Source: Melanopsichium pennsylvanicum
Taxonomy: Eukaryota; Basidiomycota; Ustilaginomycetes; Ustilaginales
Assembly (NCBI GenBank): GCA_900208305.1
Contig: OAPG01000001.1
Location: 434,001-498,000 of the forward strand
Direction of reading: 5' to 3'
DNA length: 64,000 nucleotides
In this document: in pieces, positions 41,022-51,200 of the stretch
How positions within the stretch are numbered: the first letter of the stretch is position 1
Layout: every line of letters begins with the position of its first letter
Notes under the pieces: model-generated
What the model saw: only the letters and a program-made list of their open reading frames with translations
The model's database searches: none
Told to the model about the DNA's origin: nothing
Translations under genes and position numbers: made by a program

Positions 41022-42314
41022 TTATACGAGTGTGTATTCTCCCTTGTCAAGTTTGATCTGAATTGTCTTTTTTAGATCTAAACTTCTCCTACCGGCCTCA
41101 AGAATGGCGGATGTGAGAACGGTATCCTTGATGGTGGGCAAAACGACATCGAAATCTTGTGCCTTCTTTTCACCCTTATTGATCCTTGTGACTGCAACGA
41201 CAAAGTTTTCAAGCGAGATATAACCATAACCATGTTGACCTGCAAAGTAACCTTCAGCATCGGGGGTATAACGCATATAGAAAGGATTATAATCCGTAGA
41301 TGCACCTCCGGTCAAACCTTGTTGTTCGGATTCAAGTGTGAATTGATAACCTCTCCTAGCTTGGTTGATCCTTGTCTCGCCACGGGTACCTACGAAATGA
41401 AATTGTTGTTCAGAGTGAACACCCGCACCTTGAGGAGCAGTCCATGAAGCTGTAAAAATGGCAGTTGCTCTCTTGCCATAAACCTTGTTTCCACCATTCG
41501 AAGCATCAAGAATATCAAAATCCACCAAAAGAGTAATCGTATCCTCAGTCCCCTCCACACATCCTTTGGACGTTGCAATCCCCTGACTCGCACTAGCAGT
41601 TACCCTGGTAGGAATCGCACGACCTTGAGTCATCCAAAGGCAAACATCAATATGATGAGAATTGAGATAGTAAGAGATGTCGGAATCCCTTCCAGCCCAA
41701 GCTTTGAATGTTTCCAGCTGATTCTTAGGTTGACTCATGTAACTGTAAAAGTAATTGAGATCACCCAATTCATCTCTTGCCCTTTGCCTTGCATCAGCAT
41801 AAGCTGGATCGAATCTCTTGTGATGTTCTACCATGCAGAGTACACCTTTGTCTTGTGCTGCTTTGATAAGTTTCTGATGATCCGAAAGCGTTTGTGTGGC
41901 AGGTTTGGTAACCAGAACGTGAATACCTCTTTGAATGGCGTAAAGCGCAATATCGTAATGTGTACTGTCAGGCGTAAAGATGGTAATAGCATCGCCAACT
42001 TTGAGCGAATCAATGGCGATTTTATATGCATCAGCATCTTTGATACCGGGAGCGGGATACGAAGTGAAAGTGGTATCCATCTCGCGATATTTGGCTTCGA
42101 TGTTGGTCTTGAAATGATTGCGAATGCCTTGGAACTTGTCTCCATTAGTACCCACCATTTTGATCTCGGGTGAGATGAGATTACGTCGACGAAGATCAAA
42201 CATGACCAAACCGACGACGCCAAGTTTCTTGTCGGAAGGGGATGAGGTACCTCCGACGAATCCGGTGGTGTATTCGCCCGTACCAACGGCAAGGATGGTG
42301 GGAAGGCCCGACAT
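41022..42314 (-). CDS. Gfo/Idh/MocA-family NAD(P)-dependent oxidoreductase
   Basis: Single exon, 430 residues from the ATG at 42314 (MSGLPTILAVGTGEYTTGF). The frame extends about 90 residues upstream, but that part is not protein-like and the Rossmann fold starts right after this Met. The nucleotide-binding strand carries AVGTGEYTTGFVGG. The family's catalytic lysine motif, usually EKP, reads VTKPATQTL. HHIDVCLW supplies the conserved His/Asp after the second domain's first strands. The C-terminal domain is a beta-sheet (GAGVHSEQQFHFVGTRGETR). Members act on sugars or sugar derivatives and inositols; the substrate cannot be read here. It is convergent with UTP7, with 223 bases between the stops. 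Confidence 0.82.
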   Translation of the reverse strand: MSGLPTILAVGTGEYTTGFVGGTSSPSDKKLGVVGLVMFDLRRRNLISPEIKMVGTNGDKFQGIRNHFKTNIEAKYREMDTTFTSYPAPGIKDADAYKIAIDSLKVGDAITIFTPDSTHYDIALYAIQRGIHVLVTKPATQTLSDHQKLIKAAQDKGVLCMVEHHKRFDPAYADARQRARDELGDLNYFYSYMSQPKNQLETFKAWAGRDSDISYYLNSHHIDVCLWMTQGRAIPTRVTASASQGIATSKGCVEGTEDTITLLVDFDILDASNGGNKVYGKRATAIFTASWTAPQGAGVHSEQQFHFVGTRGETRINQARRGYQFTLESEQQGLTGGASTDYNPFYMRYTPDAEGYFAGQHGYGYISLENFVVAVTRINKGEKKAQDFDVVLPTIKDTVLTSAILEAGRRSLDLKKTIQIKLDKGEYTLV

Positions 42315-43232
42315 GTTTGATTCCTGATTGAGTTTGAATGAATAGTTAAGGTGGGATTGGACTGAATCTGACCAAAGGCACTCAAAATTATAGGTAGCGT
42401 TTCTGGCTTTCCTGAGTTTCTGAATGGGGACTATATATGATCTTGGGAACAGAGTCAAGTCAAAGTATGGATCAAGAAGCGCTTGAAGAGGGACAAGGTA
42501 AGAGAGGGGAACAACCGGCCAAAGATTGACCGAAAACGGCGAACGGTGGGGCTCCGGACCATGAAAATTCTCCAGCTTGTTCAACCTCGGACAGTCATAT
42601 TGCGCTGGAGACGCTTTCCAAAATCATTGCCGCGCCCACTCCTACCGTATTTTACCGCCGTATTATTATTATTACTCTCCCCCGCTCTGACTTAGATTCA
42701 AAGTTGTTCTCAGTTCACCGACCCTGTCAACCCCACATCACATCGAACGGAACGGAACTGAACTCAAACGATGCGAGCCAAACACTTGCTATCCCCCACA
42801 CACATACACTTTATGCAACACCTACTTTACCGAATGATCATGACATTGTCAAGTTCGTTTCACATGGCATCGAAGCAAGCCACACAGACACACACACATA
42901 CACACACACATACACACATACACACATACATGAAACTCCTTGTGCATCGTTTATCTCTAGGCCATGACGAGCTGCATCATCGGTGTGTCACTGACGCCAC
43001 CCGCACAAGTTTCGACTGAGACTTGAAATGCGAGTAATCAATCAGGTCACATAACATTGTCTTTCTTTCTAGATATTTCTACAGAACAACAGACAGCTGA
43101 GCGAGAAAGCAAGCAGCCGAATGCCGATAGAATCAAACTCGCAAGCTGTCTAGCTGAATGCCCAAAGATGACAACAAGTTGCCGAGGTACAGTAAAATTG
43201 TAGCACCGCAATGTCATGCCTTTGTTGCTTGC
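42315..43232. other. intergenic region with CA repeat
   Basis: About 900 bases. ATT repeats lie at 42660-42672 and an imperfect CA/TACACA tract at about 42884-42931. The oxidoreductase promoter is probably in 42315-42600. No gene seen. Confidence 0.6.
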
Positions 43233-45278
43233 TCAGGAAGGAATTGAGTATCCCTCGCCCCTCCTCCCAGCCCCCTCAAGTGCAGGAGCAGCCTTGGCTT
43301 TGACAGCCCCTTTCGGATTCATTTGTGCACCACCTTTGAACGGGTTCACAGCACCACTTCGACCCTTGGCACCACTCTTGAACCCAGGGCCATCATAAAA
43401 AATGGTTTCATCCGGTCTGTTGAGTGTTGGCCAGGCAACGTAATTCAGTCCTCTTGAAACCATAAATTGGAACGCACCCATCGCCACCACTAACCAAAGC
43501 GAAAAGAAGTAGACGTGGCTCAAAGTGGAGCTCTTTCCAAGTGCGTCAGCTGCACCTCCTCCACCAACAGAGGCCAATGTCTGGGCTGCCGTATGGCGCG
43601 GCAATACAAGGCTAGCAAAGAGCATGCTGAGAGCAAACAACAACACCCATGGCATAGCACGAACCAACAACGCGCGCTGATCCGGATGAGGTAAACCTTT
43701 GCTTGGCTCCCAAGCTCCAGTGAATAGATCATACGCATCCTGTCGAGCACCGTCAAAGTAATTATTCTTGATGTAGCGCGTGACCGAGTTGACACCATCT
43801 TGTAAAGCTCCTTCCTTGGATCGCTTGCCCGTTCGCGTAAAGTCCGTCTTGAGCGCACCAGTGCCAGAGTAAGCTTTCGAAATCACATCGGCGTGATCAG
43901 CCCACACATTTCGATAGACGTGCATAAACTCGTTTTGCGTCTCCACCTTGTCACCTCCAGAAAGGATTCCAATGGATCCAAGTTGATCGTTAAGGATCCA
44001 ACGTGCCAATGTACCTTGAACCACATTGGTTCGGTCAAGACAGTCCATACAGTTTGTTCGCACCACCGATCGCTGTTGGCTAATCACCTCACCATCTTGA
44101 GCTGCAAAGTAATCATTGCTCTTCAAGCCTTTGGTCTCAAGACGTTCAATGAGGTCCATGACGCGCTCAAACTTCATGCCTTTGCATTCGTGGTGAAAGT
44201 CATAGTAGGTGTAGTGCACTTGGGGATTGTGCAGCTTTTCAACGGCTCTCTCGTAGGCTTCCTTGACGGGCTTCTCGTAACCCTTTTGATTGACGAGGTT
44301 GACGAGGTAGTTGTCACCGTAGCGAGCCACTTGGTCTTGGAAATGCTTGCGTGTAGCTTCGGCAGTTTCGGGCTTCTCCATGATTTGGAGGTCAGGCTTG
44401 TAGCGAAGGTTGTTGACTTCGGCCCAAAACACGGGCACACTGCCTCGAGTTTGGACGTAGCTCTTACGGATGGTGCCATTGGCCTTGGTCATTGTGGCAT
44501 CGCCCTTGCGGTTGGTGATGACGAATTGCTCGGTCTCGTTGAAGTTGGAGACGTTGCCATCGAGGTCGATACCTCGGGAGAAGTAGCGTGTTCCTACACG
44601 GTGACGGGATCGGCGAGCAATGAGACCGAGTACGAAGGCGTGATTGCTAATCTTGACCTCCTTGACTTCAAGAAAGCCGAAGACACATGGAAGAATAAAT
44701 CTGGACAGATCCTGGCCGGTGGTCTGAGTAGCCTGGACGAGCTTTTGCATGAGAAAACGGTTCCAGAAGAAGCGGTCATCGGTTCGTTGCCACAAAGGAG
44801 CGGATTTGTTCGAGATAAGTGCTTGACGCTGCATGCTGCTAGTGAGATCATATTCGTAGCTAAAGTAGAAAGGAGCGCTATAGAGGTGAGCCTTGAGCAA
44901 GCCAAGAAGCGTCTTCTCGACTGGGTGCTTGAGCAACGAGGGATTGGCCTCCTTGTCAAGAGGCAGGGTGCGGAATTCGGTCGCCATGTAGACATCTGCG
45001 CCTGCGATCTCGGCGACCTTCTTCTTGCTCGTGATGACGACGAGGAACTCGGAGCTGTGCAGCTTGATGACACCGACGATACCTTGGACGGACATGGTCT
45101 TGTCACCGTTAGGTGCAGATCCATCTTTGACCACACGAATGCTGCTGTCGTTGCGATCGATCACGAGCACCTCGGAGGTGGAAGCTAATTTGGATGTTGG
45201 CTCGAAGACATAAGCCCCAGGCGAGATGCTCATACGAAAGCCATCCCACAGCTGGGGAAGACCACTTGAGGACGGCAT
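43233..45278 (-). CDS. SAC1: phosphoinositide phosphatase Sac1
   Basis: Sac1 dephosphorylates PI4P in the ER and Golgi membrane. The single exon encodes 681 residues from the Met at 45278 (MPSSSGLPQLWDGFRM); a Met 12 codons upstream (45314) is possible. The Sac domain includes GVIKLHSSEFLVVITSKKKV, YFSYEYDLTSSMQRQ, SRHRVGTRYFSRGIDLDGNV and FWAEVNNLRYKPD. The catalytic CX5R(T) loop is CMDCLDRT, encoded at 44028-44051, preceded by the expected RTN. After GAWEPSKGLP come two hydrophobic segments near the C-terminus (AMPWVLLFALSMLFASLVL and VYFFSLWLVVAMGAFQFMV), the usual hairpin that anchors Sac1 with both ends in the cytosol. The tail is Gly/Ala/Lys-rich. All key residues are intact. Confidence 0.95.
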   Translation of the reverse strand: MPSSSGLPQLWDGFRMSISPGAYVFEPTSKLASTSEVLVIDRNDSSIRVVKDGSAPNGDKTMSVQGIVGVIKLHSSEFLVVITSKKKVAEIAGADVYMATEFRTLPLDKEANPSLLKHPVEKTLLGLLKAHLYSAPFYFSYEYDLTSSMQRQALISNKSAPLWQRTDDRFFWNRFLMQKLVQATQTTGQDLSRFILPCVFGFLEVKEVKISNHAFVLGLIARRSRHRVGTRYFSRGIDLDGNVSNFNETEQFVITNRKGDATMTKANGTIRKSYVQTRGSVPVFWAEVNNLRYKPDLQIMEKPETAEATRKHFQDQVARYGDNYLVNLVNQKGYEKPVKEAYERAVEKLHNPQVHYTYYDFHHECKGMKFERVMDLIERLETKGLKSNDYFAAQDGEVISQQRSVVRTNCMDCLDRTNVVQGTLARWILNDQLGSIGILSGGDKVETQNEFMHVYRNVWADHADVISKAYSGTGALKTDFTRTGKRSKEGALQDGVNSVTRYIKNNYFDGARQDAYDLFTGAWEPSKGLPHPDQRALLVRAMPWVLLFALSMLFASLVLPRHTAAQTLASVGGGGAADALGKSSTLSHVYFFSLWLVVAMGAFQFMVSRGLNYVAWPTLNRPDETIFYDGPGFKSGAKGRSGAVNPFKGGAQMNPKGAVKAKAAPALEGAGRRGEGYSIPS

Positions 45279-46285
45279 GATGAGCTGCTTGGTCCAATGC
45301 GAAGGACGAGACAAAATCGAAGCTGGCTCGCGGCGAGAAGTGTAGGATTCAGAAGCGATACCGAGCAGAGATAATTTACGCTCTAAGGAGGAGCAGAGGT
45401 GATGAATGACAAGCTAAGTAATGGATCAAGGTAGATTAATTTACTTTAGAGTAGGACCAACAGATTCTTCTCAATGAAGAGGTCTGAGCAACGTGCGTGC
45501 ACCCCTAACTTATCATTGAAAATGACATCAAGATTTCTTGAGAGCGCGTTGTGCGCCACCCAGTTACAGGCACAGCCGCCACGAGTTGAGGCTGAAAACG
45601 CACAACGTCTGGGTTGCCGCTGCTCCTGACCTAACCTAGTTACCCACTCTATCACGTCCGGAGAGCCAGATGCAGATGCAGAGCCAAATCCAGAGCACAG
45701 TCCACCCGCCTAGAAAATTCGAGCTTTAAATCTCTGAGGAAAATAGTGGTGCGTGAAAAGTGGCTTCAAGACTTAAATCAACAGATCGTACCGATAATAT
45801 CGCCCGATTTGTGTACTTGCACGTTCCGAAAGTGAAGAGACTCGCGACTGTCTCTCTGCAATTTTCTCTTGTCTGATTCAGACGGATTGCACTCCACGCT
45901 TTGTCATTACTGATCTGGCCTAAAATATTGCTTGAAATGGTCTTACTGGGTTTGGCTTGCAAGCTGTGATGCTTTGGCACAGATTCTTGAGCATGTGAGC
46001 AATCCACCTCAACTCGTTTCTTCGCACGCACCTTGTTCGCAGACACAAAAGTACTGACTCTATATCGATGCTGAAAATATGTATGATATCGCAGCCTGGC
46101 TACATGTACAAAAAGAAGGAGGGCAGAAAAAGGCTTACAACACCGATACGTGTTTGATTAGCCAACCGATTTTGGTGGGTGTGGATCTAGACCATGACTC
46201 TGGTGCGCTGGCCAGCGCCGCTCGTATTGCGGGCGCATTTCCAACGTGATTGTTCGCATGCGAATGCACGGATGATAATAATGGC
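45279..46285. other. intergenic region
   Basis: About 1 kb between the SAC1 start and the eIF3f stop, same strand. It should hold the SAC1 promoter. ORFs at 45446-46046 show no recognisable content. No repeat of note. Confidence 0.55.
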
Positions 46286-47191
46286 TCAAGTGAGGAGAGT
46301 GAGACGGGACGAGACCTCAGCCTGGGCGCGGACAACGTTGGCGAGGTACGAAACCATGAGCACATCCTGGAGGTGGGCGTTGAAGAGAGTCTCGAGTTTG
46401 TTGTCATCCATACCGGCAGGAACGACGCTGATGGTGTCGTTGAGGAAGCGGCCAACAGCTTTGTCTCCCTCCTTTTCACCCGAGATGATGGCGCGGACAT
46501 AAGTGAGTACGCGGTCGAGTTGTGCCTGCACCTGCTTAAGGCTGACAGCAAGCGCATCAAGGTCACTCAAGGGCGAAGAAACATTTTGGGATGCGAGCAA
46601 TGAAAGCGACGAGTGCTCTGGTGTCGAGTGGAGGAGAGTGGTGGGAAGGGGGAGGAAGACACAGTTCTCGGGCTTGGGAGTAGCACCCAAAGGCGACGAG
46701 ATGTACGACTTGATACCGAGACCCGAAGCTTTCGAGCCGTCGATGGAAGTGTCCATGGTGAGATGAACGGCCTGGTGAGGGGCAGTCTCTCGCGAGTAAA
46801 AGTCCTGGATGAGAGCGCTATAGGTGTTGAGTTGTGGTGAAGTAGCGTACCAACCAACAATGACCTCGTCCGGTCGGACTTTTTGGCAGAGCTCGTACAT
46901 GTTCCTGTGGTACTCCATGTCAACCTGGACTTGACCTTCATCCTCTACTTCCAAGTGAGGAACGGCGAAGCAGTTCTTGATTTCGATCTCAGAGTCGGTG
47001 CGGGTACCAAGCAGGGTACCTATGACACGGTGTTGCCCATCGTTGCGGCGGAGGTAGTGATCGAGAATGGAGAAGAGTGCGACAGGGTGAACGTGCACGC
47101 CGGTGACAGAGCGAGAGTGCATCACACCCGAGCCCGTAGAGGTTGGAAAGTCAATATGAAGGGCGGAAGATGAGGATTCGGCGAGCGACAT
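46286..47191 (-). CDS. translation initiation factor eIF3 subunit F (MPN domain)
   Basis: eIF3f is one of the two MPN subunits of the eIF3 octamer core, present in most fungi though absent from budding yeast. The single exon encodes 301 residues, the usual fungal length. The MPN domain occupies about 25-160: VTGVHVHPVALFSILDHYLR, HRVIGTLLGTRTDSEIEIKN, VRPDEVIVGWYATSP and SALIQDFYSRE. The metal-binding JAMM residues are incomplete, as expected for this non-catalytic subunit. The C-terminal helical part includes ALAVSLKQVQAQLDRVLTYV and LETLFNAHLQDVLMVSYLAN, and ends VSSRLTLLT. Its leader or promoter carries a very long TG/CA microsatellite 49 bases upstream of the ATG. It diverges from SPT6. 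Confidence 0.93.
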   Translation of the reverse strand: MSLAESSSSALHIDFPTSTGSGVMHSRSVTGVHVHPVALFSILDHYLRRNDGQHRVIGTLLGTRTDSEIEIKNCFAVPHLEVEDEGQVQVDMEYHRNMYELCQKVRPDEVIVGWYATSPQLNTYSALIQDFYSRETAPHQAVHLTMDTSIDGSKASGLGIKSYISSPLGATPKPENCVFLPLPTTLLHSTPEHSSLSLLASQNVSSPLSDLDALAVSLKQVQAQLDRVLTYVRAIISGEKEGDKAVGRFLNDTISVVPAGMDDNKLETLFNAHLQDVLMVSYLANVVRAQAEVSSRLTLLT

Positions 47192-48252
<1,061 letters not shown>

Positions 48253-51200
48253 ATGGCTGACGAGGAGAGGGTCCCAGCCCCATACTTTCAAGAAGACGAG
48301 GAAGCAGATCAGTCCGACGAGGGCGAGGGCGTCGACCTCATGAAGTCTGATGGCAACCTCGTCGGCTCCGGAGGCGAAGACAGCAGCGACGAAGAGGACG
48401 ACGACGATCCAGAAGAAGCACGGCGTATCGCTGAAGGATTCATCGCTGAGGATGATGAAGAAGAGGATGACGACGACGATGAAGCTCGCAGAGAACGCCG
48501 CAGGCGCAGGAAGAAGAAAAGAAAGCAAAACGAAGAGGATTTCGAAGTCGATGAAGATGATCTTGAGCTTCTCGCAGAAAATACAGGTCAATCTCGTCGC
48601 AAGGAGGCTGGCCGTCTCAAGCGTTTCCGTCGCGGATCCGCTTCTCCCCCTGCAGATGACGAAGCCGCTGCAAGGCAAAAGTCGCTCGCACACATCTTCG
48701 AAGATGACGATGACGAGGATGAAGAAGATATTCGTTCAGGTCGTCGCGGCGTAAACTACGACGACGACGACGACGACGACGATCTGCCCTCTGTTGGCCA
48801 AGCACTTCGAGCTGGTGTTGCACGCAAGCAGCGCGAAGCTGTTGGTGGCTACGAGGATGACGGTCTCGACGACTTTATCGAAGAAGACGAAGACGACGAG
48901 GAGATGCAAGGTCTTGACGAAGAAGAGCGCGAAGCTAGACGTCAGGAAAGGCGAGAGGAGAAGCGTAGGGCACGCATGTCCGGTTCCGCTGCCGATCCCG
49001 CAAAGGCTGGTATCGACCGCGAAGCGTGGGACGAGATTCATGAGATCTTTGGAAACGGAGAAGACTACTTCTGGGCACTCGAGGACGAAGACGAGGACGC
49101 CTTTGAAGAGGAGAAGAAGAACAAGATGGAGTACAAGGACATCTTTGAGCCTGCACAGATCGCAGAGCGCATGCTGACCGAAGAGGATGAGCGCATCAAG
49201 CGCATCGACATTCCCGAACGTCTCCAGCTTGCCTGTCCCGGTGAAGAAGGTCTCAAGCTTCTCGAACGCAAACTCACCGACGCAGAGCTTTTTGAAGCAG
49301 CCAAGTGGGCTTCGACCCGCATTTCACCCAGGACGTCTGCCGAGTTTCTCGACGAAGCGGGTCTCTTCTACCGCCAACGCGCCGACTTTCTCAACGCCGT
49401 CCAGCTCATGCTCTCGTACATGCTCAATGATCTTCTCGAAGTACCCTTCCTCTTCCAGCACCGATTCGACGAGCTTGAGTACGTCACCCTCGACGAGGAG
49501 CAGCGCTTCCGCAATATCGACCTCCTCACCCGACGCGAGCTTTACACTCTAAGTGGCCTTGGTCTCAAATTCAAAAACTTGCTCATGCGCAAAGACCAGC
49601 TCCGTGCCACCTTTAACCGCATCCACGTTGATGTAAAGACGGAGAACGGCGACGAGAACGACGCCGCTGATGCTGAATCAAGGGATGACTTTCAAGCCAT
49701 GCGGGTCGAATCCTCGCGTCAACAAAGGGCTGTCTTTGAAGACATGCTCGCGCAAGCTGCCAGTCTCGAAGAGATTTCTGACATCACAGAATACCTCACT
49801 CTCCGATATGGCCAGAAGATGCGAGACGCACAGACCCTCACAAGCAATGGGGATGAAGCTGCAGAGGACATGGAAGGTCTCACGCTCAATGGCGAACCTG
49901 TTGTGAGCTCCACACCCGGCTTCAAGAAGCCCAGTCTCGTGGGTCAGTACGAGCGCATCAAGAACACGGTTCTGTCAGAGCTCGCAAAGAAGTTTGGCAT
50001 TTCGTCTGACGAGCTCGCTGCCAACATCACAAGTCACACTCGCCAGTACTCACCCCGCGATCCCAAGGAGTCGCCTTTCAAGTTTGCCGAGCAATTCATA
50101 GGTGCTGCATGGGGAGCACACTCGCCTGAGATGGCACTTTCAAAGGTCAAGGTGATGCTCAGTCAAGAGATCGGCAAAGACCCCATTCTCAAGAAAGAGA
50201 TGCGTCAACTCTTCAAGGACGCTGCCGAGATCAACATCGAACCTACTGAACGTGGGATGACGGCCATCGACGAACAGCACCCTTATGCCAACTTCAAGTT
50301 CCTCCTCAACAAGCCCGCCCGTCTTGTTCCACAACAGCCTGCACAGTACTTGCAGATGCTCCAAGCTGAAGACGAGCTTATGATCAAGCTTGACATCAAC
50401 CTCAAGGACGTCGTACTGTCTCGCTTCGAGACTCGTCTGTACAACAATTATGCTAGCGAGGGCGTCGGCGACGTCAGCACGGAGTGGAATGAGCAGAGAC
50501 GCGAAGTCATCAAGGACGCGTTGAAGAACCACCTCGTTCCACAAGGACGTATCTGGCTCAAAGAGTGGCTGCGCGAAGAGTCGCGCGAGATGCTGCTGCG
50601 ACATTGTGATGTACTTATGACCAAGCGTGTCCAGGACGGCCCCTTCATGTCGAGGAGCATGATGGCGAGGAACCGCGACCCAAAGATCGAGGAGGAAGAC
50701 CGTATCCCACGTGTCCTCGCTGTGTCGCACGGTGGTGGTGACCCTAGGAAAGACGTCGTCCAGGCCGTCTACCTTGACGAACGAGGTCGTTTCCGAGAGC
50801 ACAACACGTTCGATGATCTACGCCCGCTTTCTCCACGCCAGATGCAGGAGCGGGAGCTCGAGAGGGAACGCAGCCGAGGTAAATCCGAGTTCCCCGACCA
50901 CCGCGCCGACTTTGTCAAGCTGCTCAAGCTTCGCAAGCCCGACGTTGTCGTGGTCAGCGGATGGAGCGTTCGCACTGCCGAGCTCAAGCGGAACATCCGA
51001 GAGCTCGTCGACATGGCACACCAGGAAATTTGCGAAGACGACCGCCTCGAAACCGACCTGGAACGCGACCAGGCACTCATCGACGTGGTCACCTGCCGTG
51101 ACGACGTCGCCCGTATCTACCAGCACAGCAGCCGTGCCGCGGAAGAATTTCCCGAGCTCAGCGAGTTGGGTCGTTACTGCTTGGCACTGGCTCGGTACGC

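Noticed and set aside
42315..42584. 90-residue N-terminal extension of the oxidoreductase
   Set aside because: The Rossmann fold begins right after the Met at 42314, and the extension has no family counterpart.
43893..45188. 431-codon plus-strand frame opposite SAC1
   Set aside because: It is antisense to an intact Sac1 with its catalytic loop; the Val/Leu-rich composition arises from codon bias on the other strand.
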